Assembly (NCBI RefSeq): GCF_012650175.1
Contig: NZ_JAAILI010000056.1
Location: 1 to 64,000 of the forward strand
Reading direction: 5' to 3'
DNA: 64,000 nt
Source: Sphingomonas sp. S2M10
GTDB lineage: Bacteria > Pseudomonadota > Alphaproteobacteria > Sphingomonadales > Sphingomonadaceae
Positions 1-9,439 of the stretch are shown one piece after another. The first letter of the stretch is position 1, and every line of letters begins with the position of its first letter. The notes below the pieces were generated by a model. That model was not told the DNA's origin and made no database searches. It saw nothing but the letters and a program-made list of their open reading frames with translations. The translations under genes were made by a program, and so were the position numbers.

Positions 1-2
1 CG

Positions 3-260
3 CTCGACAGCCGCATCGTCGTGATCGAGATCCCGCTCGCCGGCGAGCCGCTCCAGATCGGCATCCGCACCGACAAGGTCCATGAGGTCGCCACGCTTGA
101 CCAGGCCGCCGCCGAAGAGCCCCCCGCTGTCGGCATGCGCTGGCGCCGCCAGTTCGTCCGCACCCTGGTGCGCCGCGAACACGGCATCGTCGTCCTCCCG
201 GACCTCCACGCCATCTTCGCCGACCAGCTCGGCGAGCGCGCCATCGCGGCCGCCGAATGA
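3..260 (+). CDS. cheW: CheW chemotaxis coupling protein, C-terminal fragment (gene starts before the window)
   Basis: The reading frame is open from base 3 and stops with TGA at 258-260; no start is present, so the gene is cut by the window edge. About 85 residues remain, with the CheW end pattern: a beta-rich stretch ending in a GIR.DKVHEV motif, a variable acidic loop, then [12 protein letters not shown], the usual last strand and helix. CheW is a cytoplasmic adaptor linking chemoreceptors to CheA. The next genes are two receptors, another cheW, cheR and cheB in the same direction, so it belongs to that operon. CheA and CheY are not in the window and probably lie upstream. The GTG at 21 is internal to the fold and unlikely to be a start. 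Confidence 0.8.
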   Translation, partial: LDSRIVVIEIPLAGEPLQIGIRTDKVHEVATLDQAAAEEPPAVGMRWRRQFVRTLVRREHGIVVLPDLHAIFADQLGERAIAAAE

Positions 261-327
261 GCCGCCTTCTCCCCCCGCCCGCACGGCCGACATCGCCGAT
301 GCGCCCCCGCTTCGAGGAACGATGACC

Positions 328-1995
328 ATGCGTGCAACCCTCAAACTGAAACTCGGCGCCACCTTCGGTGTGCTGATCGTCCTGCTGCTGGTGGTGGTAG
401 GCGTGGCGAGCACCCGGCTGGCCGTGCTCAACCAGGCAACCACCGACGTCATTCGCGGCCCCGCCCAGCGCCTCGAGCTCGCCCAGACAATCGACGCCAA
501 GCTCGGCTTCGTCATCCGCCAGGAGAAGAACCTGGCCATGTCGACCGACGATGCGCAGATGCGCAAGTTCGACGCGGACCTGATGAAGGCGCGCGGCGAG
601 CTGCAGCAGCTGATTGCCAAGGGCGTCGCCGGCGCGACCGAACAGGGCCGCCCGCTCTGGTCGCAGCTGGAAAGCAAGATCGACGAGTTCGTGCCGGTCA
701 ATGACCAGGTGCGCAGTTTCGGCCTGGCGAACAAGAAGGTGGAGGCGTCGCAGCTCTCAATGGGCAAATCGCGCGAGCTGGCGCTGTCGATCAGCCAGGT
801 CGTCACCCAGCTCGTGACGTTGTCGCGCCAGCAGATGAGCACCGCCGAGCAGGAGACCACCGCGGTCTACAACGGTGCCAATATCGCGCTGTACAGTGTC
901 GCCGGCGTCGCGCTGCTGATCGCGGTGGCTGCCGCCTGGTGGATTTCTCGCGCCGTTTCGACCGGCCTGGCGCGCGTCGGCTCGGCGATCACCGCCGTCG
1001 CCGAGGGCGACCTCAACCAGCGCGTGCAGGTGACGAGCAACGACGAGATCAAGGATCTGGTCGAGACGGTCAACGGAATGGTCGATCGCCTGCGCGGCGT
1101 GATCGCCGATGCGACGGTCGCCTCGACCAACGTCTCCTCGGGCAGCCAGGAATTGTCGTCGAGCGCCGAACAGGTCTCGCAGGGCGCGACCGAGCAGGCC
1201 GCCGCCGCCGAGCAGGCGTCGGCCTCGATGGAGGAGATGGCCGCCAACATCAAGCAGAACGCCGACAACGCCGCGCAGACCGAGAAGATCGCACGCCAGT
1301 CGGCCAAGGACGCCGAGACCAGCGGCGTCGCGGTGGATCGCGCGGTAGGCGCGATGCGCACGATTGCCGAGAAGATCGGCATCGTCCAGGAAATCGCCCG
1401 CCAGACCGACCTGCTCGCGCTCAACGCCGCGGTGGAAGCAGCCCGCGCCGGCGAACATGGCCGCGGCTTCGCGGTGGTCGCCTCCGAAGTGCGCAAGCTC
1501 GCCGAACGCAGCCAGGGTGCCGCCGCCGAGATCAGCTCGGTCTCGTCCGAGACGGTGAAGGCCGCCGCCGAGGCCGGCGACATGCTCGGCCGGCTGGTGC
1601 CCGACATCCGCCGCACCGCCGAGCTGGTCAGCGAGATCAGCGCCGCCTGCCGCGAGCAGGACATCGGCGCCGCGCAGATCAACGAGGCGATCCAGCAGCT
1701 CGACCAGGTCACCCAGCAGAATGCCGGCGCCTCCGAGCAGATCAGCGCCACCTCGGAGGAACTCGCCGCGCAGGCCGAGGAACTCCAGGCCAGCATCGCC
1801 TATTTCAAGGTCGATACGGTACAGGCTGCGCGCCCGCGCGCCGCGGCGCCGGTGCGGCGCCCTGCGGCCAAGCCGGCCCAGCGCCCCAAGCCCAAAAGCG
1901 TCGCCGATCAGCAGGCGCGAGTCAGCGGCTTCGCGCTCGACCTGAGCAACGGTGGCCCGGACGCCGATGACGCGGCCTTTGGCTACGCCGCCTGA
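328..1995 (+). CDS. Methyl-accepting chemotaxis protein (first of tandem pair)
   Basis: A 555-aa transmembrane chemoreceptor. TM1 is at about residues 10-28, a helical periplasmic region at 30-180, TM2 at 185-206, HAMP at 207-260, then a long coiled-coil signalling domain whose hairpin tip contains [20 protein letters not shown]. It should signal through CheW to CheA and be methylated by CheR. The C-terminus is an Ala/Arg/Pro-rich tether ending DDAAFGYAA, without the CheR-binding NWETF pentapeptide. I chose ATG 328 over ATG 322 because AGGA at 315-318 is then 9 nt away and the N-terminus (MRATLKLKL) matches the next receptor (MRLTIKTKL). The ligand cannot be inferred. The signalling half is nearly identical to that of the downstream gene. 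Confidence 0.93.
   Translation: MRATLKLKLGATFGVLIVLLLVVVGVASTRLAVLNQATTDVIRGPAQRLELAQTIDAKLGFVIRQEKNLAMSTDDAQMRKFDADLMKARGELQQLIAKGVAGATEQGRPLWSQLESKIDEFVPVNDQVRSFGLANKKVEASQLSMGKSRELALSISQVVTQLVTLSRQQMSTAEQETTAVYNGANIALYSVAGVALLIAVAAAWWISRAVSTGLARVGSAITAVAEGDLNQRVQVTSNDEIKDLVETVNGMVDRLRGVIADATVASTNVSSGSQELSSSAEQVSQGATEQAAAAEQASASMEEMAANIKQNADNAAQTEKIARQSAKDAETSGVAVDRAVGAMRTIAEKIGIVQEIARQTDLLALNAAVEAARAGEHGRGFAVVASEVRKLAERSQGAAAEISSVSSETVKAAAEAGDMLGRLVPDIRRTAELVSEISAACREQDIGAAQINEAIQQLDQVTQQNAGASEQISATSEELAAQAEELQASIAYFKVDTVQAARPRAAAPVRRPAAKPAQRPKPKSVADQQARVSGFALDLSNGGPDADDAAFGYAA
1171..1806 (+). repeat. Near-identical MCP signalling-domain segment, copy 1
   Basis: These 636 bases align without gaps to 2988-3623 in the next receptor gene. 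The encoded 212 residues differ at one position (Ser/Ala). Silent differences cluster in the first half; the last roughly 300 bases differ at only two positions that I can find. This fits a duplicated gene with recent gene conversion. Confidence 0.85.
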
Positions 1996-2027
1996 CCACG
2001 AATGCCCCGCACAACAGGAACGATCAT

Positions 2028-3821
2028 ATGCGCTTGACCATCAAGACAAAGCTTGCGGCCGCCTTCAGCTTTCTGCTGCTGATCACGGCGCTTCTCGGCG
2101 GCGTCGGCGTCGTGAAGATGGCGTCGATCAACGACCGGTCGACCGAGATCACCGAGAACTGGATGCCGAGCACCAATCTCGTGAATCAGATCAACACCGC
2201 GACTTCGGACCTGCGCGTGGCGCAGCTGACGCATGTCGCCACGCTCGACGAGCGCGGCATGCAGCAGGTGGACGAAGAATTGCGCCGCATCCTTGCCGAC
2301 ATCCGGGACAAGCGGCAGCGCTATGAAAAGCTGATTTCCTCCGACGAGGAACGGGGCGTCTACAACCAGTTCTCCGAGAAGTTTCAACGGTATCTGGAGG
2401 CGAGCAACGTGTTCATCGCGCTGTCCCGCCAGAACCAGAATGTGCAGGCCAACGCCAAGATCGCCGAGAGCAAGCCGCTGTACGACGATTTCTCCGCCGA
2501 CCTCGGCAAGCTCGTGAAGCTCAACATCGACGGCGGCGGCAACGCCAGCGCAATGGCGGATGCCACCTATTCGGCGGCGCGGATCCTGTTCATCTCGATG
2601 GTGGTGGGTGCGCTTGTGTTCGGCGTGGCGGCGGCGCTGTGGATCGCGCGCAGCGTCACGCTCGGACTGCGCAAGGCAAGCGTCGCCGTGCAGGCGGTTT
2701 CGATCGGCGATCTCGAGCAGGATGTCGCCGTCACCACCAATGACGAGATCAAGGATCTGGTCGACACGCTCAACCGCATGACGGCCAATCTGCGCATGAG
2801 CGCCAAGCTGGCCGACAAGATCGCGGATGGCGACCTGACCGTCGACCATCGCCCGCTCTCGGACAAGGACATGCTGGGCCACGCGCTGGTGCGCATGGTC
2901 GAGCGGCTTCGCGGCGTGGTCGGCGATGCGACGGTCGCTGCGAACAACGTCTCGGCGGGCAGCCAGGAACTGTCGTCCAGCTCGGAGCAGGTCTCGCAGG
3001 GTGCGACCGAGCAGGCCGCCGCCGCCGAGCAGGCCTCCGCGGCGATGGAGGAGATGGCCGCCAACATCAAGCAGAACGCCGACAACGCCGCACAGACCGA
3101 GAAGATCGCGCGCCAGTCGGCCAAGGATGCCGAAACCAGCGGCGTCGCGGTGGATCGCGCGGTCGGCGCGATGCGCACCATCGCCGAGAAGATCGGCATC
3201 GTTCAGGAAATCGCCCGACAGACCGACCTGCTCGCGCTCAACGCCGCGGTGGAGGCAGCCCGCGCCGGCGAACATGGCCGCGGCTTCGCCGTGGTCGCCT
3301 CCGAAGTGCGCAAGCTCGCCGAGCGCAGCCAGGGTGCCGCCGCCGAGATCAGCTCGGTCTCGTCCGAGACGGTGAAGGCCGCCGCCGAGGCCGGCGACAT
3401 GCTCGGCCGGCTGGTACCCGACATCCGCCGCACCGCCGAGCTGGTCAGCGAGATCAGCGCCGCCTGCCGCGAGCAGGACATCGGCGCCGCGCAGATCAAC
3501 GAGGCGATCCAGCAGCTCGACCAGGTCACCCAGCAGAATGCCGGCGCCTCCGAGCAGATCAGCGCCACCTCGGAGGAACTTGCCGCGCAGGCCGAGGAAC
3601 TCCAGGCCAGCATCGCCTATTTCCGCGTCGAGCAGCCGCCGCGCGCGCGCACGCCCACCCCGGCGCGCCGCCCGGCATCGAAACAGGCCGCCAAGACCGC
3701 AGCGCGCCCCAAGCCCAACAGCATCGCCGATCAGCAGGCCCGGGTCAGCGGCTTCGCGCTGGATCTCGCCACCGGCGGCCCGGATGCCGAGGACAGCGCG
3801 TTCGGCGTGGAGGCCGCATGA
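2028..3821 (+). CDS. Methyl-accepting chemotaxis protein (second of tandem pair)
   Basis: A 597-aa chemoreceptor. TM1 is at about residues 10-30 and TM2 at about 182-205. The periplasmic region (30-180) looks four-helix-bundle-like but is unrelated in sequence to that of the previous receptor. HAMP follows, with a second HAMP-like segment ([20 protein letters not shown]) before the signalling coiled coil, which makes it longer than its neighbour. The ATG at 2028 follows AGGA with an 8-nt spacer. The tail again ends in an Ala/Pro-rich tether and [25 protein letters not shown] sequence, without NWETF. Its last codons overlap the following cheW by 4 nt (ATGA). The sensory halves differ while the signalling halves match, so the pair probably reports different stimuli to the same kinase. 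Confidence 0.93.
   Translation: MRLTIKTKLAAAFSFLLLITALLGGVGVVKMASINDRSTEITENWMPSTNLVNQINTATSDLRVAQLTHVATLDERGMQQVDEELRRILADIRDKRQRYEKLISSDEERGVYNQFSEKFQRYLEASNVFIALSRQNQNVQANAKIAESKPLYDDFSADLGKLVKLNIDGGGNASAMADATYSAARILFISMVVGALVFGVAAALWIARSVTLGLRKASVAVQAVSIGDLEQDVAVTTNDEIKDLVDTLNRMTANLRMSAKLADKIADGDLTVDHRPLSDKDMLGHALVRMVERLRGVVGDATVAANNVSAGSQELSSSSEQVSQGATEQAAAAEQASAAMEEMAANIKQNADNAAQTEKIARQSAKDAETSGVAVDRAVGAMRTIAEKIGIVQEIARQTDLLALNAAVEAARAGEHGRGFAVVASEVRKLAERSQGAAAEISSVSSETVKAAAEAGDMLGRLVPDIRRTAELVSEISAACREQDIGAAQINEAIQQLDQVTQQNAGASEQISATSEELAAQAEELQASIAYFRVEQPPRARTPTPARRPASKQAAKTAARPKPNSIADQQARVSGFALDLATGGPDAEDSAFGVEAA
2988..3623 (+). repeat. Near-identical MCP signalling-domain segment, copy 2
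   Basis: Partner of 1171-1806, at a constant offset of 1817 bases. It covers the methylation helices and hairpin tip of the second receptor. Confidence 0.85.
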
Positions 3822-4297
3822 GCGACACCGCCGAACTCCAGCTCGTCACCTTCGGGCTGGGCGCGGAGATCTTCGCCGTGCCGGTCACGCTGGTGCGCGA
3901 GATCCTCGACTATCGCGAGACCTTCCGCATCCCCAATGGTCCGGACTATCTGCTCGGCCTGACCGACATGCGCGGCCAGGGCGTGCCGACGATCGACTTC
4001 CGCCGGCGGATCGGCCTCTCGCCCTTTGCCCCCACGCCGGCCACCCGCATCCTGGTGGTCGATGTACCGGTCGCGGATCGGGTGCTGATGCTGGGGCTGG
4101 TGGTAGATCGCGTGCTGGAAGTGTGCAGCGTGACCGCCGATCAGCTGGAAGCGGCGCCGGACATCGGCGTGCGCTGGTCCTCTGATTATATCGGCGGGGT
4201 GATTAAGCGGTCCGAAGGATTCGTCGTGCTAGTCCACATGGCGAAGATCTTCTCTTCCGAAGAAGCGCGGGTGCTCACCACCCGCGCTGCCGCCTGA
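3818..4297 (+). CDS. cheW: Chemotaxis protein CheW
   Basis: A 159-aa CheW-like adaptor. The sequence opens with [22 protein letters not shown], the classic first strands of CheW. It continues with [30 protein letters not shown], the region that contacts receptor and CheA, and ends with a conserved hydrophobic strand and helix ([13 protein letters not shown]). Length is normal for a single-domain CheW. The ATG overlaps the TGA of the preceding receptor by 4 nt, so translation is probably coupled. With the truncated copy at the window start there are two CheW paralogues in the operon, perhaps supplying different receptor arrays or tuning stoichiometry (inference). Confidence 0.92.
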   Translation: MSDTAELQLVTFGLGAEIFAVPVTLVREILDYRETFRIPNGPDYLLGLTDMRGQGVPTIDFRRRIGLSPFAPTPATRILVVDVPVADRVLMLGLVVDRVLEVCSVTADQLEAAPDIGVRWSSDYIGGVIKRSEGFVVLVHMAKIFSSEEARVLTTRAAA

Positions 4298-4314
4298 GCG
4301 TCACGGAGCAGCCC

Positions 4315-5181
4315 TTGTCCGCAGCATTAGCGCTGGATCCGTCGCCCCCCGCCGGGCTCGATATGATGAGCAGGCGCAACTTCGCGCGCCTCGCCGCCTA
4401 TATCTACGAGGTCTCGGGCATCAAGATGCCGGAGACCAAGAAGACCATGCTCGAAGGGCGGCTGCGCCGTCGGCTGCGCGCGGTCGGCGTCGATACGCTC
4501 GACGGCTATTGCGACTATGTGTTCGCCGGCGATCACCTGGCGGCCGAAGGGCTGCATCTGATCAACGCCGTCACTACCAACAAGACCGACTTCTTCCGCG
4601 AGCCGGCGCATTTCGACTATCTGGTCGAACGCGTGCTGCCCGCGCTGGCGATGCGCGGCGTGCGCACGCTGCGTGCGTGGAGCGCCGCCTGCTCGACGGG
4701 GCCGGAGCCCTATACGCTGGCAATGGTGCTCGACGACCATGCCGAGCGGACGGGCGGTCCGGACTATGGCATTCTCGCCACCGACCTCGATACCGAGGTG
4801 CTGGCGACCGCGCGCAGCGGCATCTATGCCGCCGAGCTGGTTGATCCGGTGCCCGCGGCCTTGCGACGCAAATATGTGATGACGTCGAACGATCCGGCCC
4901 GGCGCGACGTGCGGATCGTGCCGCGGCTGCGCAGCGCGATCGGTTTCGGCCGCCTCAACCTGATGGACGATCGCTATCCGGTGGGCGATGCGATGCATCT
5001 GATCTTCTGCCGCAACGTGCTGATCTATTTCGACAAGCCCACGCAGAAAAAGGTCGTCTCGCAGCTCTATGACTGCCTGGCGCCTGGCGGCTATCTGTTC
5101 CTCGGCCATTCGGAATCGATCACGGGGCTGGGCCTGCCGCTCGAGCAGGTCGCCAACACCGTGTTCCGGCGGGGTGACTGA
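4315..5181 (+). CDS. cheR: Protein-glutamate O-methyltransferase CheR
   Basis: A 288-aa SAM-dependent enzyme that methylates receptor glutamates during adaptation. It shows the N-terminal helical CheR domain ([16 protein letters not shown], with [13 protein letters not shown]), then the SAM-binding Rossmann domain: [43 protein letters not shown], and [19 protein letters not shown] near residue 230. The TTG start at 4315 is chosen because GGAG at 4304-4307 is 7 nt upstream; ATG codons at 4363 and 4366 would remove a short non-conserved leader and are alternatives. The stop overlaps the cheB start by one base (TGATG). No TPR extension is present, and neither local receptor carries a NWETF tether. 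Confidence 0.94.
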   Translation: MSAALALDPSPPAGLDMMSRRNFARLAAYIYEVSGIKMPETKKTMLEGRLRRRLRAVGVDTLDGYCDYVFAGDHLAAEGLHLINAVTTNKTDFFREPAHFDYLVERVLPALAMRGVRTLRAWSAACSTGPEPYTLAMVLDDHAERTGGPDYGILATDLDTEVLATARSGIYAAELVDPVPAALRRKYVMTSNDPARRDVRIVPRLRSAIGFGRLNLMDDRYPVGDAMHLIFCRNVLIYFDKPTQKKVVSQLYDCLAPGGYLFLGHSESITGLGLPLEQVANTVFRRGD

Positions 5182-6260
5182 TGCCCAAGATCCGCGTCCT
5201 GATCGTCGATGATTCGGCCAGTGTCCGCCAGACCATGGCGACGATCCTGGGGGAAGATCCGGCGATCGAGGTGATCGGCACCGCCGCCGATCCGTTCAGC
5301 GCGGCCAAGCGCATCCAGGAACAGGTGCCGGATGTCATCACGCTGGACGTGGAGATGCCGCGGATGGACGGCATCACCTTCCTGCGCAAGCTGATGGTGC
5401 AGTGCCCGGTGCCGGTGGTGATGTGCTCGTCGCTGACCGAGAACGGCTCCGACACGCTGCTCCAGGCGATGGAGGCGGGCGCGGTCGACGTGATCCTGAA
5501 GCCCCGGGTGGGCGTGGCCGATCATCTCGCCGAGCATCACCTCCAGATCCGCGATGTGGTGAAGGCGGCGGCCCGGGCCCGGGTGCGCGGCCGACCTGGC
5601 AAGCCCGTGCCGAAGGCCGAGGCACCTGCGACGAAGCTCACCGCCGACGCGATGCTGCCGCCGCCTAGCGGCAAGGCGATGAGCCGTACAACCGAGATGG
5701 TGGTGTGCATGGGCGCCTCCACCGGCGGCACCGAGGCGCTGCGCGAGGTGCTGGAGGCGCTGCCGGCGAACAGCCCCGGCATCGTCATCGTCCAGCACAT
5801 GCCGGAGCATTTCACCCGTGCCTTCGCGCAGCGGCTCAACGGGCTGTGCGAGGTCGACGTCAAGGAAGCGGTCGACGGCGATCCGGTGCTGCGCGGCCAA
5901 GTGCTGATCGCCCCCGGCGGCAGGCACACCATGCTCGAGCGGCAGGGCGCGCGCTATTATGTCTCGGTCCGCGATGGGCCGCTGGTGTCGCGCCACCGAC
6001 CCTCGGTGGACGTGCTGTTCCGCTCGGCGGCGCGCGCGGCGGGATCCAACGCGGTCGGCATCATCATGACCGGGATGGGCGACGATGGCGCTCGGGGCCT
6101 GCTGGAAATGCGCCAGGCCGGCGCGCGCACCTTCGCGCAGGACGAAGCGAGCTCGATCGTGTTCGGCATGCCCAAGGAGGCGATCGCGCGCGACGCCGCG
6201 GACAGGATCATCCCCCTCGGGCACATCGCCCGCGAACTGCTCACGGCCACGGCACGATGA
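5181..6260 (+). CDS. cheB: Chemotaxis response regulator / protein-glutamate methylesterase CheB
   Basis: A 359-aa two-domain adaptation enzyme. Residues 1-125 form a receiver domain with the acidic pair in LIVDDS and the phospho-acceptor Asp56 in [12 protein letters not shown] charged linker (about 130-170) leads to the methylesterase domain at about 175-355. Its catalytic serine lies in GASTGG, the histidine in QHMPEHF and the aspartate in GMGDDGA. It removes methyl groups from, and deamidates, receptor glutamates after phosphorylation by CheA. It starts within the cheR stop codon, so the two adaptation enzymes are translationally coupled. Confidence 0.95.
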   Translation: MPKIRVLIVDDSASVRQTMATILGEDPAIEVIGTAADPFSAAKRIQEQVPDVITLDVEMPRMDGITFLRKLMVQCPVPVVMCSSLTENGSDTLLQAMEAGAVDVILKPRVGVADHLAEHHLQIRDVVKAAARARVRGRPGKPVPKAEAPATKLTADAMLPPPSGKAMSRTTEMVVCMGASTGGTEALREVLEALPANSPGIVIVQHMPEHFTRAFAQRLNGLCEVDVKEAVDGDPVLRGQVLIAPGGRHTMLERQGARYYVSVRDGPLVSRHRPSVDVLFRSAARAAGSNAVGIIMTGMGDDGARGLLEMRQAGARTFAQDEASSIVFGMPKEAIARDAADRIIPLGHIARELLTATAR

Positions 6261-6281
6261 CCGCGCAACAAGGAGACGGCC

Positions 6282-7994
6282 ATGTACGCCGCACCGATTC
6301 CTGAACCCAACCCCGAATCCGAACTGTCGCTGGCGCAGATCGAGGCGACGATCAGCCAAGTCGCCGGCGCGCTCGACGCGCGCTTCGTCGCGGCGGGCGA
6401 AGCGCTGGCCCAGGCCTATGCGATCGTCGAGCGGCTGGTGAACGCGCTGGAAGGCGTCACCAACGCCATGGGTCGCGACGCGGCGGAAGCGGCGGTCGAC
6501 AATATGCGCGCAACGGCCATGCGGCTGGAGCGGCTGCCCGCCGTGCAGGCGGCGCGGCAGGCCGGGCTGGAGAGCATCGCGGCCGGTGCACGTCCCCTCG
6601 CCCACTATATCGCGCAGGTGAAGCGCACCCTCGACTTCCTGCGAATCTGCGGCCTCAACATCAAGGTGGCGGCAGCCGGCCGCAACGGCTTCGCCGACTT
6701 TGCCGACACGATGAACGTGCGGCTGGACGTGGGCGAAGAAGAGATCGGCGGCATCGGCACCGAGATCGAGCAGCTCACCGCCAGCATCCCGGCGCTGATC
6801 GAGGTCGATCGCCAGCTGGCCGCCGAATGCGCAAAGGTGATCCCGCAGGTGCCGCGCAAGCTCGCCGCCGATGCCGAGGCGCTGCAGCGGCACCAGGCTG
6901 CCGATGCAGCCCGCGCCGCGCGGATCGCGGCGGTGGGGCGCGAGATCCATGGGCAGGTCGCCACCGCGATCGGTGCGATGCAGGTCGGCGACAGCACCCG
7001 CCAGCGGCTGGAGCATGTCGCCGCCGGCGTGCGCGCGCTCATCGCCTGGCGCGACGCCGCCGATCCCGCCACGGCGATTTCGGTGGTCGGCCATATGGTC
7101 GCGCTGTTCGCCGCCCAGGCATCGGACACGATCGAGACGTTCCACGGCGAATCGCAGCGGCTGGCGGAAAGCCTGCGCGCGATCGCGCCCAGCGCGACCC
7201 AGCTGCTGGCGATCAAGGCCGAGGGCGACCGCACGCCAAGCGGCGACAACAGCGCCTTTCTCGGCGCGCTGGAGAAGAGCGTCGCCGACGTGGCGCAGGT
7301 GACCGCCCGGCTGCGCGATGCCGATGCCAAGGCGCAGGCGCTCGGCGGCTCCACGTCCGACAGTGCCGAGCGCCTCGCGCAGCGGCTGCGCGTCGTCCAC
7401 CGGGTGAACCACGACGTGCACCTGATGGCGTGGAACACCGATCTGCGCTGCCACCGTCTCGGCGACGAGGGCAAGGCGCTGGCGATGGTGGCGCAGGAGA
7501 TCCGCGGCTTTGCGACGATGCTGGCGACGATCTCGGCCGATATCCGCCAGTCGGTCGAATCGCTGGTAAGCGCGGTGACGGCGCTGCGCGATCCCGAGGT
7601 TGAACAGGGCGGCGACGCCGCCGAGGCGTTGACCGAGTCGCTCGCCTGCATCCGCGATGGCGCCCAGCGCATGCGCGCCGGCATGGCGGGGCTGAGCGAG
7701 GATGCGGCGGCAGTGTCCCGGATCCTGGAGACGACCACCAGCAACGTCGACTGCGAGGCAGCATTCGGCGATTCGCTGCGCAGCGTGGTGCTGCAGCTCA
7801 AGCTGTTCGGCACCCCCTGCCCGGCCCCCGAGGGTGCGGTGGCAGTCGCGCTGGCCGAACTGCTCGACGGCATGGCGCGCAGCTACACCATGGCGCGCGA
7901 ACGCGAGATCCACAGCCGCTTCGCGCTGCCGGGCACGTCCTCGGCGCCGCAGACGAGCATGGACGAGGATGATGACGATGACGGGCTGTTCTGA
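6282..7994 (+). CDS. Soluble chemoreceptor-like protein of the chemotaxis operon
   Basis: A 570-aa, almost entirely helical, Ala-rich protein without signal peptide or membrane segment. Residues around 365-405 (LMAWNTDLRCHRLGDEGKAL, then AMVAQEIRGFA) follow the layout of the MCP hairpin tip ([19 protein letters not shown], then [11 protein letters not shown]), but several consensus positions are changed. It therefore looks like a degenerate cytoplasmic receptor that may still join the CheA/CheW array. The C-terminus is an acidic tail (DEDDDDDGLF). It lies 21 nt after cheB, with AAGGAGA before ATG 6282, and is the last gene of the operon. No ligand-binding domain is recognised. It could be a structural array component, a phosphatase partner or a non-classical sensor; I cannot choose. 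Confidence 0.7.
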   Translation: MYAAPIPEPNPESELSLAQIEATISQVAGALDARFVAAGEALAQAYAIVERLVNALEGVTNAMGRDAAEAAVDNMRATAMRLERLPAVQAARQAGLESIAAGARPLAHYIAQVKRTLDFLRICGLNIKVAAAGRNGFADFADTMNVRLDVGEEEIGGIGTEIEQLTASIPALIEVDRQLAAECAKVIPQVPRKLAADAEALQRHQAADAARAARIAAVGREIHGQVATAIGAMQVGDSTRQRLEHVAAGVRALIAWRDAADPATAISVVGHMVALFAAQASDTIETFHGESQRLAESLRAIAPSATQLLAIKAEGDRTPSGDNSAFLGALEKSVADVAQVTARLRDADAKAQALGGSTSDSAERLAQRLRVVHRVNHDVHLMAWNTDLRCHRLGDEGKALAMVAQEIRGFATMLATISADIRQSVESLVSAVTALRDPEVEQGGDAAEALTESLACIRDGAQRMRAGMAGLSEDAAAVSRILETTTSNVDCEAAFGDSLRSVVLQLKLFGTPCPAPEGAVAVALAELLDGMARSYTMAREREIHSRFALPGTSSAPQTSMDEDDDDDGLF

Positions 7995-8011
7995 ACGGCC
8001 CGCCCCGCGTC

Positions 8012-8485
8012 CTATTTCTTCTGGGTCTCGTTCGTTTCGCTGACGTAATCGGCGAAGCTGCCCACCAGCGAATCCCACAGCTCCAGATTCTTGCGGAACA
8101 GCATGGTCGTCATCGGCTGGTCCTCGAAGTTCAGGTCATATTCGATCGCCGCCTCGCCCTTTTCGTCCGAATAGACACGCGCGAAGCGGTGCTTCTGGGT
8201 CCAGGCATTGGCGCGCTCCGGCGACAGCTTGTCGGTCCAGCCGGCGTAGAATTGCAGGTCGCCGCAATTGCGGCCCTTGTCGCAGCTCATGAAGAAGATG
8301 GTGTACTTGTATCCCTGCGCACCGCTGCGGATGATCGGGTCGCCGTCGCTGTCCTTGGCCAGCTCCGCCTTGTAGCCCGCATCCTGCAGCGCCTTGACCA
8401 CCGATTGCGGATCGGTGGACTTCACCTGCGCCTGTGCCGGCACCGCCGCCAGCAGGCCGAGCCCGATCAGCATCCCCATCTTCAT
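8012..8485 (-). CDS. Secreted YbjN-domain protein
   Basis: A 157-aa protein with an N-terminal signal peptide (MKMGMLIGLGLLAAVPAQAQ, cleavage probably after AQA). The mature part matches the YbjN fold as I know it: SVVKALQDAGYKAEL, DGDPIIRS, a Phe/Cys-rich strand pair (FFMSC, NCGDLQFY), then WNQKHRF-like and YDLNFEDQPM segments. YbjN proteins resemble type III secretion chaperones, but the secreted sphingomonad versions have no known function. ATG 8485 is chosen because it begins the signal peptide; a longer open frame exists but overlaps the next gene. The gene converges with the chemotaxis operon, 17 nt away. Confidence 0.72.
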   Translation of the reverse strand: MKMGMLIGLGLLAAVPAQAQVKSTDPQSVVKALQDAGYKAELAKDSDGDPIIRSGAQGYKYTIFFMSCDKGRNCGDLQFYAGWTDKLSPERANAWTQKHRFARVYSDEKGEAAIEYDLNFEDQPMTTMLFRKNLELWDSLVGSFADYVSETNETQKK

Positions 8486-8550
8486 GCGCTTGCCCCTTCC
8501 CTTCGTTACGGCAGCGCGGCCGTATCGCGGATCCGCCGTAGCTGCCAAGC

Positions 8551-9345
8551 CTAGCGCCGCGCCAGCCGGCTGCGCTGCGCCTGTTTGCGCAGCGCGCCCG
8601 GCATCCACCGCGCCGCGAACCACAGCTTGCGCGCGGTCTTGCCGACGCGGGTGTGGAGCACCGTGCCCTGCACCGCTGCCCAGGCCGCCTCGGCAACGTC
8701 GCTCACGGGCGAGATCTCCAGCCCCGCCCGCCGCACATTCTCGCGGATCAGCTGGTTGGAACCGCCGGTCGGCTGGTCGAGCAGCGGCGTGTCGATGAAG
8801 GCGGGCATCAGCGTGCGCACCTTGATGCCCGCAGCGGCCCATTCGCCGTCCAGCGCCTCGGCCAGCCCGCGCACCGCGAACTTGGTCGCCGAATAGATCG
8901 CCGCGCCCGCCGTGCCATAGATGCCGGCTGCGGAGCTGGTGATCAGCATCACCGATCCCGGTGTCGCGGAAAGCAACGGGAACCCGGCATGCGCGCCGTA
9001 CACCACGCCGCTTAGATTGACCGCGATGCACCGCTCCAGCTCCGCTCGGGAGGTGGTGGCGAAGGGGCCGCTGGTGCCGATGCCGGCATTGTTGAACAGC
9101 ACGTCCAGCCGCCCGCCGCTCGCCTCGGCAAAGGCCGCCAGCGCCGCCTCCCACTGGTCGCCATCGCGCACGTCGAGCGGGTGCGTCGTGGCACTGCCCG
9201 CCGGCAGCATCGCCAGCGTCTCCGCCAATCCCGCCGCATTGACGTCCGCCAGCCCGATGCGCCAGCCGCGCTGCGCGAACAGCAGCGCCACCGCCCGCCC
9301 GATTCCCGACGCGCCGCCGGTAATGAAGATTGCCTGCTGGGTCAT
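8551..9345 (-). CDS. Short-chain dehydrogenase/reductase (SDR)
   Basis: A 264-aa classical SDR. It has the cofactor motif TGGASGIGRAVA (residues about 9-20), an Asp in LADVN that favours NAD(H), NNAG at about 86, a catalytic Ser in LITSSAAG, and YSATK with the catalytic Tyr and Lys. It should be a cytoplasmic NAD(P)-dependent oxidoreductase of unknown substrate. The ATG at 9345 is preceded by GAGAGGCG on the minus strand; an upstream in-frame ATG gives a basic leader not seen in the family. It lies in a minus-strand run with the YbjN-like gene and the sirtuin gene without shared function being obvious. Confidence 0.88.
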   Translation of the reverse strand: MTQQAIFITGGASGIGRAVALLFAQRGWRIGLADVNAAGLAETLAMLPAGSATTHPLDVRDGDQWEAALAAFAEASGGRLDVLFNNAGIGTSGPFATTSRAELERCIAVNLSGVVYGAHAGFPLLSATPGSVMLITSSAAGIYGTAGAAIYSATKFAVRGLAEALDGEWAAAGIKVRTLMPAFIDTPLLDQPTGGSNQLIRENVRRAGLEISPVSDVAEAAWAAVQGTVLHTRVGKTARKLWFAARWMPGALRKQAQRSRLARR

Positions 9346-9439
9346 CGCCCGCCTCTCCCTGATCGCTGGCGCCTGTCGCGACGCCTTGGCCCCATCCTTC
9401 CGCAGGATGCTGCGCAATGCCAGCGCGATGTTGCGGGGC

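Noticed and set aside
5091..8078. Long minus-strand open frame (995 codons) opposite cheB and the soluble receptor-like gene
   Set aside because: Sequence is Arg/His/Gly-rich low-information translation typical of the antisense frame in GC-rich coding DNA; no domain is visible and the plus strand has clear genes.
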